NCBI RefSeq assembly: GCF_019565455.1
Contig: NZ_CP067377.1
Location: 1,742,001 to 1,806,000 of the forward strand
Origin: Flavobacterium oreochromis
Lineage (GTDB): Bacteria; Bacteroidota; Bacteroidia; Flavobacteriales; Flavobacteriaceae
Length of the DNA: 64,000 bases
Direction: 5' to 3'
This document shows, in pieces, positions 6,696 through 16,328 of this stretch (the stretch's first letter is position 1; each line of letters begins with the position of its first letter). The translations under genes and the position numbers were made by a program. A model generated the notes under the pieces. It was not told the DNA's origin. It made no database searches and saw nothing but the letters and a program-made list of their open reading frames with translations.

Positions 6696-6713
6696 AGTAT
6701 CCAAAAGGAAACT
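6696..6713. promoter_or_regulatory. Candidate HxlR operator
   Basis: AGTATCC-AAAA-GGAAACT is an imperfect inverted repeat (6 of 7 bases). It lies between the divergent regulator and SnoaL genes, 46 bp upstream of the regulator start. AAAAGGAAA occurs again at 6721-6729, 18 bp on, which would suit a second dimer site. Assignment to the regulator is inferred from position. Confidence 0.45.
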
Positions 6714-6799
6714 ACTTTCTAAAAGGAAATGTATAACAAAATTATATTTAATGTGTAATAGTTTAGCACCATTAATAAGAATTTCAAAATTTCAAAAAA

Positions 6800-7280
6800 A
6801 TGAAAAAAGTAATGAACAAATCGGTAGGCGTAATCTTATTAGCATTAAGCCTAACAACAATGAGTGTGAATGCGCAAACTAACAACAGTAAAGAAGTAGA
6901 GGTTGTAAATAAAATGCTACAAGCATTTGGAGCAGGAAATATGGAAGCACTAAAACTAACGCTTTCCGATTCTACAGTATGGAACTACAATGGAAGTAAT
7001 TTGATTCCTTATTCAGGAACATACAAAGGGAAAAATGAAGTTGTAAAATTTATCGGCAACATCGTATCGAACGTTGAGATTCTTGATTTTAAAGTTGAAC
7101 AAATTTTAAACAACGGAAATACTGTGGTTGTCCTTGGTTCTGAAAAACAAAAAAATTAAACAAAATGGAAAAATTTTGGAACAAAAATGGGTACAGGTTT
7201 ATACCGTTGAAAATGGCTTAATTACAAAAATGGAAGAATTTGCCAACACTGCATATTCTGAAAAATTATTCAAAAAATGA
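6800..7280 (+). pseudogene. Secreted SnoaL/NTF2-like protein, frameshifted
   Basis: The first frame gives 119 residues with a signal peptide (MKKVMNKSVGVILLALSLTT...VNAQ). It is followed by a SnoaL-like fold segment: KMLQAFGAGNMEALK, DSTVWNYNG, YKGKNEVVKFI. It stops early. The missing C terminus (KQNGKILEQKWVQVYTVENG ... YSEKLFKK) is read in the next frame and ends at 7280. The slip is in a run of seven A at 7149-7155. The restored protein is about 160 residues, normal for the family. Its TGA overlaps the ATG of the next gene (ATGA), so the two are coupled. Enzyme activity unknown. Confidence 0.75.
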
Positions 7281-8265
7281 TGTTCAAAACTTTAATAATA
7301 CTAATTATGCTTGGCAACATTAGTTGCCAAGCTCAAACAAAAAAGAAAATGGAAAATAACAATCCTTTGATGTGCGATCCTGAAAGTGGGATTTGCGAAA
7401 TACCAACAAACCGGACTAATTCTGCAAATACAAGTTCTGTAAAAGCAAACAAAAAACCCGTAAAAATAATTTATTACACAGACCCTATTTGTTCTTCTTG
7501 TTGGGGCATTGAACCACAACTACGAAAATTAAAATTGGAGTATGGAGAAAATATTGAAATTGAATACAGAATGGGTGGTTTATTGCCGAATTGGAGTTAT
7601 AATAGCGGTGGCATAAGTAAACCTTCTGATGTTGCACATCATTGGGACGAAGTAAGTGTTTATTACGATATGCCAATTGACGGAAATGTTTGGTTTGAAG
7701 ACCCTTTAAACTCTTCTTATCCACCTTCAATTGCTTTTAAAGCAGCCCAAATGCAAGACAATGAAAAAGCAATTTTGTTTCTTCGTGAAATACGAGAAAT
7801 GGTATTTCTACAAAAAAGAATATTTCAAAATGGGAACATTTAGAATTAGCAGGAAAAAAAGTTGGGCTTGACATTATTAAATTTAAAACAGATTATGACG
7901 GAAAGGCAAAAGAACTTTTTGAAGAAGATTTAAAATTAGGCAGAGAATTAGACGTAAGAGGTTTTCCAACAATGTTTTTTACAGACACAGCAGGACAAAA
8001 GGAAATGGTTTATGGCTCAAAACCATATAATACATTTGAGAGTGCCTTACTCAAACTTTTTCCTACTGCTATCAAAACCAACTATGACAAGACTTGGAGT
8101 TATGTATTTTCAAAATATCATTCATTGACAGCAAAAGAATTTTCTGAACTGACAGGAACAGCACGAATTGAAAGTGAAAACTATTTGGACAATCTAACTG
8201 CAAATGGACAATTAGAAAAACTCACAATAAAAAACGGAGCATTGTGGATGTTGAAGAAATACTAG
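7277..8265 (+). pseudogene. DsbA/FrnE-like thioredoxin-fold protein, frameshifted
   Basis: N terminus MMFKTLIILIMLGNISCQAQ is a lipoprotein-type signal with Cys17. The thioredoxin-fold region opens with YYTDPICSSCWGIEPQ near residue 75, giving a CxxC redox pair. The frame stops at 7843. The rest (KWEHLELAGKKVGLDI, RELDVRGFPTMFF with the cis-Pro loop, and a C-terminal helical domain ending LWMLKKY) reads in another frame to 8265. The slip is in the A run at 7812-7817. Restored length is about 329 residues. It sits behind the SnoaL gene under likely HxlR control. The stop lies within TAGCTGCTAAC, resembling the cassette-end box at 3236. Confidence 0.75.
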
Positions 8266-8370
8266 CTGCTAACAGTGTGGCTATTTCAAAGCTATCATTT
8301 TTTAAAAATAATATAAAAGTCATAAAAAAATAAGCTTGTTTAATTATTTTTAAGTACACTATCTTAAACG

Positions 8371-8554
8371 GAGGCTGTCCTAAAAGTAAAAAATCAACAC
8401 ACAGTTTGTCACTCCGACGTAAGGAGGAATCTCATAATCAGTACTATGTTGTAATTTGCCTGTTCGAGCGGAGCTCTCGGGTCTCCCTTTGATCGACTAG
8501 AGCAAAGCGTGGACGAAGTCAAATGACAAGATTGCGGACTTTTTGGACAGCCTC
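8371..8554. repeat. MITE-like element with 17-bp terminal inverted repeats (184 bp)
   Basis: The left end GAGGCTGTCCTAAAAGT and the reverse complement of the right end GAGGCTGTCCAAAAAGT agree at 16 of 17 positions. The interior has no gene and contains GTCACTCCGACGTAAGGAGG, reminiscent of short dispersed repeats in flavobacterial genomes. It fills most of the 483-bp gap between the DsbA-like gene and the S37 peptidase gene. The rest of the gap (8266-8370, 8555-8748) is AT-rich and shows nothing else. Confidence 0.7.
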
Positions 8555-8748
8555 TTAGTGAGATACTACAAGAGCGTCTTAAAAGGCTACAAACAAATCA
8601 TTTTTATTAGAGATAAAAATCTCGTAATATTCGCTATAATATAGATTCATACAAACTTGTTTTTCTAATATATTTCTTTTGAATAATTAGAATGAGGCTA
8701 AAATAGTGAGCTTATATTTTTAGATATTCTTATTCATTTAATATACAC

Positions 8749-10044
8749 TTATTGTAACCACTTTATTAATATGTTCATTATTTTTTGTTGATCTTCTTTT
8801 GAAAAATGTTTAATTCTTGTGGCATGTGTTCCTTGTGGAAGCACCATTTTTAAAGCGTCTAGTTTTTCATTAGGGGTAGGAGAGCAAGCATACCAAGGAT
8901 CTAAGCCACCATAAATATATAAAATTTTAGTTCCCTTTTTTTCTGTATAATCGCGTACTTGTTTAATATAAGATTTATCGTATTTCAAATCTATATTTCT
9001 AGGAGCAAATCTACTGTTACTAGGTGATTTAACAATACGTAGTAAGTCTTTTACAGGATTCAGATCAAAACCATAATAACCTAATTCTGTAAAGTGTTGA
9101 TAAAAAGAAGGTAATAGTCTATAAACTCCTTTGTCAGAATAGACATCAAAACCAACTATATGATTTAAATAATCAAACAATTCTTTAGGAGTAGCATTTA
9201 GTTGAGGAATCTTATCACAATTAGCATTCCATTGCCAAAAAGAAAAAGGTAATTCTAGAACCGCGTATTCAAATGCTTCTGAAATAGGCACTTCATTAAA
9301 AGTTAAATTGTTTTTTTTAGCATGAGTGGCAATTTCTATTTCAATAGCTGTCCTATTAAGCATTAATTGTCTTTGAGTTTGTATGATTGAATTTCTGCAT
9401 TCTGTTGTACCTGCTGTAGTTGTATAATGTTTAATAGTTCGTTCGTCTTCTGTGCCGTTTATCATGGGTGCTACATAAGGTATGGCCACATCGATATCAT
9501 TAGGATATTTAGATTTATAAATTAAGGTTGTTTCGCCTCCTTTACTTATACCTGTAGAAATCCATTTTCCTGAGTATATTTTTTTTAATTTTTCTACTAT
9601 TTTATGGTAATCCTCTATAGCTTGATTGTTAGTTAAGTATTGCCAAGGAATAGGGTTAGGTCTAGAACCGCCGTAAAAGCGATATTCTATTATTAATTGA
9701 TTGGCATCTAATAATGAGGTTACTTCATTTTTTTCATAACGGGCATCATAACCTTCCGTTTCAATAACCATAGGTTTTGAAAAATCCTTATGAGACAGAT
9801 AAATACAATGTTTAAAAGTACCTTTTGATAAGTCATTATGATCTAAAGGTTCGTCGAGTACAATTTTATAAGATTCTGTGAAATCTTTAAGATTGTTAAT
9901 CTTTTCGATACTAGCTTTGTTAAAAATTTCTTGAAGCTTTAGTAGTAAATTTAGTTTATCCTGTCCAATACAATTAATGCTAAAAAGGGAAAATAGAGTA
10001 ACAAATAAAAAGCAAGAATTTTTCATTTTAAAATTTTTAATCAA
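8749..10044 (-). CDS. Secreted S37-family prolyl tripeptidyl aminopeptidase
   Basis: 431 residues with a signal peptide; translation may start at the second Met (residue 7, 10026). The alpha/beta-hydrolase nucleophile motif GISKGGET places the catalytic Ser at 167. The Asp is probably D382 in GGLDPW and the His H407 in GTHATR. The surrounding EYRFYGGSRP and PYVAPM are typical of the PS-10/S37 family, which removes proline-ended tripeptides from peptide N termini. It lies next to an AraC regulator and the hydroxyproline pathway, suggesting it handles collagen-type peptides. The link is inferred. Confidence 0.85.
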   Translation of the reverse strand: MIKNFKMKNSCFLFVTLFSLFSINCIGQDKLNLLLKLQEIFNKASIEKINNLKDFTESYKIVLDEPLDHNDLSKGTFKHCIYLSHKDFSKPMVIETEGYDARYEKNEVTSLLDANQLIIEYRFYGGSRPNPIPWQYLTNNQAIEDYHKIVEKLKKIYSGKWISTGISKGGETTLIYKSKYPNDIDVAIPYVAPMINGTEDERTIKHYTTTAGTTECRNSIIQTQRQLMLNRTAIEIEIATHAKKNNLTFNEVPISEAFEYAVLELPFSFWQWNANCDKIPQLNATPKELFDYLNHIVGFDVYSDKGVYRLLPSFYQHFTELGYYGFDLNPVKDLLRIVKSPSNSRFAPRNIDLKYDKSYIKQVRDYTEKKGTKILYIYGGLDPWYACSPTPNEKLDALKMVLPQGTHATRIKHFSKEDQQKIMNILIKWLQ

Positions 10045-10170
10045 AATTGATTCAAATAGAAATTCAAAAAGGATAGTATATTAACTTAATATTATTTAAT
10101 ATTAACTACTTGAGCAATATTTTAAAAATAGAAACCTTGCTTGTTAAGAATTTTAATATTGAATAAAATA

Positions 10171-11022
10171 TTAACTTTTGAATCTTTTCCGATAATTCAT
10201 AGGAGATATCTTTTTAATCTCTTTAAATTTTCTATTGAAATTAGAAATGTTATTAAAACCAGTTAGTTCGGCAATTTCTATAACACTTATTTCATTGTCA
10301 GAGGTTAAAAGGCGAGAGGCTTTTTCTATACGTAATTCAATTAAAAATTGAAAAAAAGTTTTGTTTGTTCTAATTTTAAAATACCTACAAAAAGCATTTT
10401 TAGTCATATTAGCGATATCCGCAATTTCTTCTAAAGATATTTTTTTATCAAAATTATTCATTACAAATTCATATACAACTTGCATACGTTTACCTTCAGA
10501 ATCAGTAATGTCTTTATCATATCTAAAAGATGAAAGTGATTTTTTTTTAGAGGCAGCCAGTTTATTTAGTAATTGTAAAAATTTGATAAACTTAGTGGTA
10601 TCTTTTGCTGTAGCCAATTCAAACATCAGTAAATAAATTTTTTCCTTTTTAGATAATACCCTATAGCCATTGCGAGTATCATTAAAAAAGTCTAATATCT
10701 TTGTTGATTCAGGAAGTACTTGTAGACTTTCTTTGATTACGGTGGCGTCAAAAAAAATAGAATGAACTAAACTAAATTCTTCATCTTTATTTACATCACT
10801 TCTAAAGACATGAGGTAAATTACTACCAAAAACAATAATGTCACCTGAGTTATATTCTGATATTGTATCTCCTACTATTATTGTTCCTTCTCCTTTTTCA
10901 ATATAACTAATTTGAATTTCTTCATGTTGGTGAAGCTTATCATATAACACTAATTCTTTATCAAATTGATAGATAATAGCCTCTTCTTTTGTCTTGGGTA
11001 TTTTAAAAGGGAATACTTTCAT
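10171..11022 (-). CDS. AraC-family transcriptional regulator
   Basis: 283 residues. The N-terminal half is a cupin sensor domain (HQHEEIQISYIEKGEGTI near residues 32-50, GDIIVFGSNLPH near 61-72). The C-terminal ~100 residues carry two helix-turn-helix motifs, SLEEIADIANMTKNAFCRYFK and VIEIAELTGFNNISNFNRKFK, ending SPMNYRKRF. It is divergent from the hydroxyproline operon (159-bp gap) and downstream of nothing else, so it is the likely local regulator. The inducer is probably a hydroxyproline-related compound (inference). Confidence 0.88.
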   Translation of the reverse strand: MKVFPFKIPKTKEEAIIYQFDKELVLYDKLHQHEEIQISYIEKGEGTIIVGDTISEYNSGDIIVFGSNLPHVFRSDVNKDEEFSLVHSIFFDATVIKESLQVLPESTKILDFFNDTRNGYRVLSKKEKIYLLMFELATAKDTTKFIKFLQLLNKLAASKKKSLSSFRYDKDITDSEGKRMQVVYEFVMNNFDKKISLEEIADIANMTKNAFCRYFKIRTNKTFFQFLIELRIEKASRLLTSDNEISVIEIAELTGFNNISNFNRKFKEIKKISPMNYRKRFKS

Positions 11023-11181
11023 AAGTAGGTACTTTATTTACTCAAATTTATAACTTCATCATGTTATTATCATAATTCTGGTATATTATTTTTAACAATG
11101 GCTAATATAGTATCATTTTAGGCTAAAAACTGAGTATTGCTTTGATAATATTCAAAATAATTTTGTCAAAAAACAGCAATT

Positions 11182-12117
11182 ATGAGTTTTCAATGGAAAG
11201 GTGTAATGCCAGCAGTTACTACAAAATTTACAGCAGATGATAAGCTTGACTTAACCATGTTTGAAGTAAACATCAAGGCGCAACTTGATGCAGGAGCAGA
11301 GGGAATTATTTTAGGAGGAACCTTAGGTGAAGCCAGTACTTTATTTGAAGATGAAAAAAGAGAGCTTATCCGCGAAACAGTTCGTATTGTAAATGGGCAA
11401 GTACCTGTTATAATGAATATAGCAGAACAAACAACTAAAGGAGCTATAGAAGCAGCTAATAAAGCAGAACAAGACGGAGCTAAAGGATTAATGATGTTAC
11501 CTCCTATGCGATATAAAGCTACAGATTATGAAACTGTAGTATTTTTTTCTGAAGTGGCTAAAAGTACTACATTACCTATTATGGTATATAATAATCCAGT
11601 AGATTACAAGATTGAAGTAACTTTAGATATGTTCGAAGAATTATTAAAGTTTGATAATATACAAGCTGTTAAAGAATCAACAAGAGACATATCAAATGTT
11701 ACTCGTATTAAAAATAGATTTGGAGATAGATTAAAAATTTTATCAGGTGTAGATACTTTAGCTCTAGAAAGCTTATTAATGGGAGCTGATGGTTGGGTAG
11801 CAGGATTAGTAGATGCTTTTCCAGCAGAAACAGTAGCTATTTACAAATTAGCAAAAGCTGGTAGGATAGAAGAAGCATTAGCAATTTATAGATGGTTTTT
11901 ACCATTATTAGAATTAGACATTAGTCCTCAGTTAGTACAAAATATAAAGTTAGCAGAAGTAGCAACAGGTATAGGTACAGAATATGTTAGGGCACCGCGT
12001 CTACCTTTAGCTGGTGCTGAAAAACAAAAAGTTTTAGCAATTATTGAAGAAGGGTTAAAAACAAGACCCATTCTACCAGATTACAAAAACGCATCTCTAA
12101 TAACAGAGACGATATAA
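11182..12117 (+). CDS. DapA-family lyase/deaminase, probable 1-pyrroline-4-hydroxy-2-carboxylate deaminase
   Basis: 311 residues, a DHDPS/N-acetylneuraminate-lyase TIM barrel. The GGTLGEAS loop lies near residues 41-48, the catalytic Tyr in MVYNNP near 134-139 and the Schiff-base Lys in AVKEST near 161-166. A true DapA is not expected in this setting. Together with a hydroxyproline epimerase, a D-amino-acid dehydrogenase and a semialdehyde dehydrogenase, its likely job is deamination of pyrroline-4-hydroxy-2-carboxylate to 2-oxoglutarate semialdehyde. The role comes from the neighbours; the fold and active site are seen directly. Confidence 0.82.
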   Translation: MSFQWKGVMPAVTTKFTADDKLDLTMFEVNIKAQLDAGAEGIILGGTLGEASTLFEDEKRELIRETVRIVNGQVPVIMNIAEQTTKGAIEAANKAEQDGAKGLMMLPPMRYKATDYETVVFFSEVAKSTTLPIMVYNNPVDYKIEVTLDMFEELLKFDNIQAVKESTRDISNVTRIKNRFGDRLKILSGVDTLALESLLMGADGWVAGLVDAFPAETVAIYKLAKAGRIEEALAIYRWFLPLLELDISPQLVQNIKLAEVATGIGTEYVRAPRLPLAGAEKQKVLAIIEEGLKTRPILPDYKNASLITETI

Positions 12118-12192
12118 AAAAAATATTTTAATAAAGTTCATTTGATAGGCTTCTTTTCATAAGGTTGATAATGTTTTTTCAGAGGCTATCTT

Positions 12193-12218
12193 AACCTACA
12201 GGTAAAAGCTTGTAGGTT
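12193..12218 (+). terminator. Hairpin between the first two hydroxyproline genes
   Basis: AACCTACA (12193-12200) and TGTAGGTT (12211-12218) form an 8-bp stem with a 10-nt loop, followed by AC and a short T-rich stretch. It could reduce read-through or set mRNA ends between the deaminase and dehydrogenase genes. It is a weak terminator by eye. Confidence 0.4.
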
Positions 12219-12244
12219 ACTTTATTAAATATAAAAGACTAAAT

Positions 12245-13840
12245 ATGATTACAGGAAAAAATTATATAGGAACTAATTTAGTGGCAGGAGGAACTAAAGT
12301 TTTAAAAACTTTTAATCCTGAATTGAACCAAGAAAACAGCTGGGACTTTATAGAAGCAACAACAGAAGAAATAGAACAAGCAGTTCAATTAGCAAATAAG
12401 GCCTACCAAGAATATAAAAACGTTTCGGGAAAGAGAAAAGCCTTGTTTTTAAATGCGATTGCAGATGAAATACTTGCTTTAGGAGATACTCTTTTAGAGG
12501 TATATGTTCAAGAATCTGGTTTGCCAAGAGGAAGAGCTGAAGGAGAAAGAGGAAGAACGATTGGACAATTACGTGCTTTTGCTCAAATGTTAGAAGAAGG
12601 AAGCTGGGTAGAAGCTACAATTGATACAGCAATTCCTGATCGACAGCCTTTGCCTAAAATAGATTTGAGAAAAATGCTTTATCCATTAGGACCAGTAGTA
12701 GTTTTTGGGTCAAGTAATTTCCCTTTTGCTTTTTCTACAGCTGGAGGAGATACCGCTTCAGCATTAGCAGCAGGATGTCCTGTAATTGTAAAAAGCCATT
12801 CTATGCATATTGGAACAGGAGAAATGATTGCATCTGCTGTAATTAAAGCTGTACAAAAAACAGGCATGCCTGAAGGTGTTTTTTCTAATTTAATAGGAGA
12901 GGGTACAGCTCTAGGAACCATATTAGTAAAACATCCATTAGTTAAAGCCGTTGGGTTTACAGGGAGTATAGCAGGAGGTAGAGCTCTTTTTGATTTAGCA
13001 TCACAACGTTCTGAACCCATTCCTGTATTTGCAGAAATGGGAAGTATTAATCCTGTCATCTTATTACCTAATGAGTTAAAGAATAATACCTCTTTTTGGG
13101 CTAAACAATATGCCAGCTCTATTACATTAGGAGCGGGACAGTTTTGTACTAATCCAGGTTTAATTATAGCATTAAAAACACCTGAATTAAATGATTTTGT
13201 AGCTGAATTAGCATCTGAAATTTTACAAATACCACCTAGTTGTATGCTCCATCATTTAATTAGAAAAAATTATGGAGAAGGAAAGCAGGAATTAAGTTCT
13301 CAAAAAGGAGTAGAAGTTTTAGCTACTTATCAAGGAGAAATTAAAGCTAATTATGCGCCTCAAACTATATTACAAGTTAGTGCAACAGAATTTTTAAATA
13401 ATAAAACATTAAGTCACGAAGTATTTGGTCCTTTTTCAATATTAGTTATTTGTGAATCAAAAGAACAAATGACCCATGTTATTACAAATTTAGAGGGGCA
13501 ATTAACAGGAACAATTATTGCTGAATCTGAAGAATTACAGGAATATAAAGAAGTAATAGAAGCATTAAAAGGAAGAGTAGGACGTTTAATTTTTAATGGT
13601 GTACCAACAGGAGTAGAGGTTTGTGCTTCTATGTTACATGGAGGGCCTTATCCGGCTTCATCAGACTCAAGATTTACAGCTGTAGGAATTCACGCTGTAA
13701 AACGTTGGGTAAGACCTGTGAGCTATCAAAATTGGCCTAACGAATTATTACCAGACGAATTAAAAGATGAAAACCCATTAGGGATTTCAAGAACAGTAAA
13801 TGATAAATTAGAAATAGCAACAGTTTCTATCATAGCATAA
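12245..13840 (+). CDS. NADP-type aldehyde dehydrogenase, probable 2-oxoglutarate semialdehyde dehydrogenase
   Basis: 531 residues, the length of the longer KGSA dehydrogenase class (about 525-530). Seen motifs: VVVFGSSNFPFAFS near residue 155, the cofactor-loop VGFTGSIAGG near 237, the general base in FAEMGSINPV near 262, and the nucleophile Cys in GAGQFCTNPG near 300. It would oxidise 2-oxoglutarate semialdehyde to 2-oxoglutarate, the last step of hydroxyproline breakdown. It lies 4 bp before the epimerase gene, so the two are surely co-transcribed. Confidence 0.88.
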   Translation: MITGKNYIGTNLVAGGTKVLKTFNPELNQENSWDFIEATTEEIEQAVQLANKAYQEYKNVSGKRKALFLNAIADEILALGDTLLEVYVQESGLPRGRAEGERGRTIGQLRAFAQMLEEGSWVEATIDTAIPDRQPLPKIDLRKMLYPLGPVVVFGSSNFPFAFSTAGGDTASALAAGCPVIVKSHSMHIGTGEMIASAVIKAVQKTGMPEGVFSNLIGEGTALGTILVKHPLVKAVGFTGSIAGGRALFDLASQRSEPIPVFAEMGSINPVILLPNELKNNTSFWAKQYASSITLGAGQFCTNPGLIIALKTPELNDFVAELASEILQIPPSCMLHHLIRKNYGEGKQELSSQKGVEVLATYQGEIKANYAPQTILQVSATEFLNNKTLSHEVFGPFSILVICESKEQMTHVITNLEGQLTGTIIAESEELQEYKEVIEALKGRVGRLIFNGVPTGVEVCASMLHGGPYPASSDSRFTAVGIHAVKRWVRPVSYQNWPNELLPDELKDENPLGISRTVNDKLEIATVSIIA

Positions 13841-13843
13841 TAA

Positions 13844-14854
13844 ATGGGAAGAAAAACTTTTTTTTGCGTAGACGCACATACTTGTGGTAACCCTGTCAGG
13901 GTTGTAGCAGGAGGAGGTCCTGATCTAAAAGGAGCTAATATGAGCGAAAAAAGACAACATTTTCTAAAAGAATACGATTGGATTCGTAAAGGGTTAATGT
14001 TTGAACCTAGAGGGCATGATATGATGAGTGGTAGTATCTTATATCCTCCCGTTAATCCAGAAAATGATTTTGGAATTTTATTTATAGAAACATCAGGTTG
14101 TTTACCAATGTGCGGACATGGTACGATTGGTACTATAACGATAGCTATTGAAGAGGGGCTTATTATACCCAAAGTGCCAGGTAAAATCAGAATGGAAGCA
14201 CCAGCAGGTCTTGTACAAATTGAATATAAGCAAGTAGGAAAAAAAGTAGAATGGGTACGTCTTACTAATGTTAAATCTTATTTAGCAGCTGAAGGCTTAA
14301 CTATAGAATGTCCAGAATTAGGAATTATAACTTTTGATGTAGCTTATGGAGGTAACTATTATGCAATAGTTGATCCTCAGAAAAATTTTAGCGGGATACA
14401 AGATTTTACCGCAAGTAAAATAGTACAATATAGTCAGGTTGTTCGTACTCGTATAAATGAGAAATATCCAAATCAATTTATACATCCAGAAAACGATACA
14501 ATTAGAGATGTAAGTCATATGCTATGGACAGGAACGCCAATTGATCCTAGTTCATCTGGAAGAAATGCAGTTTTTTATGGAGACAAAGCAATAGACAGAT
14601 CACCTTGTGGAACGGGAACTTCAGCAAGAATAGCTCAATTGCACGCAAAAGGGAAATTAAAAAAAGAGGAAGAATTTATACATGAAAGTTTTATTGGTAG
14701 TAAATTCATCGGACGTGTGGTAGAAGAAACAAAAATAGGAGAAATACCAGCAATTGTCCCAAGTATTCAAGGATGGGCGAAAGTTTATGGATATAACAAC
14801 ATTATTATTGATGATGAAGATGATCCATATGCACACGGATTTCAGGTTATATAA
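13844..14854 (+). CDS. 4-hydroxyproline 2-epimerase (proline racemase family)
   Basis: 336 residues. Both catalytic cysteines of a racemase/epimerase are present: C90 in PMCGHGTIG and C255 in DRSPCGTGTS, with D251 nearby. Trans-3-hydroxyproline dehydratases of the same family have Thr at the second site, so this is an epimerase by residue and by context. It converts trans-4-hydroxy-L-proline to cis-4-hydroxy-D-proline in the cytoplasm. It follows the aldehyde dehydrogenase gene by 4 bp and precedes the D-amino-acid dehydrogenase. Confidence 0.92.
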   Translation: MGRKTFFCVDAHTCGNPVRVVAGGGPDLKGANMSEKRQHFLKEYDWIRKGLMFEPRGHDMMSGSILYPPVNPENDFGILFIETSGCLPMCGHGTIGTITIAIEEGLIIPKVPGKIRMEAPAGLVQIEYKQVGKKVEWVRLTNVKSYLAAEGLTIECPELGIITFDVAYGGNYYAIVDPQKNFSGIQDFTASKIVQYSQVVRTRINEKYPNQFIHPENDTIRDVSHMLWTGTPIDPSSSGRNAVFYGDKAIDRSPCGTGTSARIAQLHAKGKLKKEEEFIHESFIGSKFIGRVVEETKIGEIPAIVPSIQGWAKVYGYNNIIIDDEDDPYAHGFQVI

Positions 14855-14927
14855 AGAAAATACTATAAAAATAGATTCAGTTCCAGATAAAAGGTTTTGA
14901 GCATTTAAAACCATAAAATATTTAAAA

Positions 14928-16167
14928 ATGAAAAAAATAAGTGTAATAGGAGGAGGTGTCATTGGGTTATGCACAGCTTATTATCTGACACTAGAAGGAT
15001 ATCAAGTAGAAATATTTGACAGTTCTGATTTAACGGATGGTTGTTCTTATGGAAATGCAGGAATGATAGTGCCTTCACATGTTATTCCTCTTGCACAACC
15101 AGGAATGATGGCACAAGGTATTAAGTGGATGTTTGATAGCAAAAGCCCTTTTTATATTCAACCCCGTTTGGATGTTGATTTATTAAAATGGGGATGGAAA
15201 TTTTATAAAAATGCTACTAAACAACATGTAGAAAATGCTAAACCTGCTCTTAGAAATTTATCTTTATTAAGTAAAGAACTTTATAGAGATTTAGCAAGTA
15301 AAAGTAATTCCTTTTATTACGAAGAAAAAGGACTTTTAATGTTATTTAAAAGCCATAAAACAGGAGAAGAGATTATACATGAAGGAGAAGAAGTTAAAAA
15401 ATTAGGATTAGAAGTTGACTTTTTATCAAAATCACAAGTAGAAGATTTAGAAAAAGGAACCAAAACAGATATCCTAGGAGGAGTTCATTATAAATGTGAT
15501 TCGCATTTATATCCACAAAAATTTATGGCATTTATAAAAGAAGAGCTAGCTAAAAAGAAAGTGATCATTCATAATGATTGTAACGTAGCTGATTTTATTT
15601 TAAAAGATGAAAAAAGTCTCCCAATTAGTTACTTCAAAAGGTAATTTTGATGTAGAAGAAGTAGTGCTAGCTACAGGGGCCTGGAGTCCTAATTTAGCTA
15701 AAAAAATAGGAACTGATATTTCTCTTTTACCAGGTAAAGGATATAGTTTTACCTTATTCGAAAAAAATCATAAACCTTCAATACCTTCAATTTTATGTGA
15801 AGGGAAAGTAGCTGTTACACCAATGAATAATGATATTCGTTTTGGAGGTACAATGGAAATAACACACACAGGAGATACAAAAATAAATAAGAATAGATTA
15901 CAAGGTATATTGAATACTGTAAATACTTTTTATCCTGAAATGAAAGTATCAATGCCTAATAATAGGGATGTATGGTATGGCTTTCGTCCTTGCACTCCAT
16001 CAGGTATGCCCATAATTACTAGAGATAAAAAAATAAAAAATGTGATTTTAGCAACAGGTCATGCTATGATGGGGCTGAGTTTAGCACCTGCTACAGGTAA
16101 ACTAATCTCTGAAATGATTGCTAATAAACCACTTTCTGTGTCTATTCATCAATTTCAATTGAGCTAA
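14928..16167 (+). pseudogene. D-amino-acid dehydrogenase (probable D-hydroxyproline dehydrogenase), frameshifted
   Basis: The first frame (238 residues) opens with the FAD-binding motif KISVIGGGVIGLCTAYYLTLEG and continues SYGNAGMIVPSHVIPLAQPGM. The second (15607-16167) gives VVLATGAWSPNLAKKIG, LLPGKGYSFTL and the C-terminal GFRPCTPSGMPIITR ... TGHAMMGLSLAPATG. They join at a run of six A (15610-15615), where five would restore one ~412-residue DadA-type oxidoreductase. Predicted role: oxidise cis-4-hydroxy-D-proline to pyrroline-4-hydroxy-2-carboxylate. It completes the four-enzyme route if the slip is an error. Confidence 0.85.
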
Positions 16168-16238
16168 TTATATTTATTTATTCCTAAAGAAAAGATTAAA
16201 CTGATTAAAAGTAGATTTGTTTTAAGTTGGGTTAAAAA

Positions 16239-16271
16239 GAAGGGGTTCGACTTTAAAAAAGCGAACCCTTT
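16239..16271. terminator. Terminator between convergent hydroxyproline and leu operons
   Basis: AAGGGGTTCG and CGAACCCTT form a strong stem with an A-rich loop. It lies between the stop of the D-amino-acid dehydrogenase gene (plus) and leuB (minus), so it may end transcription from both sides. Confidence 0.6.
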
Positions 16272-16328
16272 CAAAATTTAAACCCAATTTAATAGTAAAA
16301 AATACATTCAAATTAATTGAAGTAGATA

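Noticed and set aside
11182..12117. Assignment as lysine-pathway DapA
   Set aside because: The gene sits in a hydroxyproline operon with epimerase, D-amino-acid dehydrogenase and semialdehyde dehydrogenase; no lysine genes are near.
13844..14854. Trans-3-hydroxyproline dehydratase
   Set aside because: The second active-site residue is Cys255, not Thr, which points to an epimerase.
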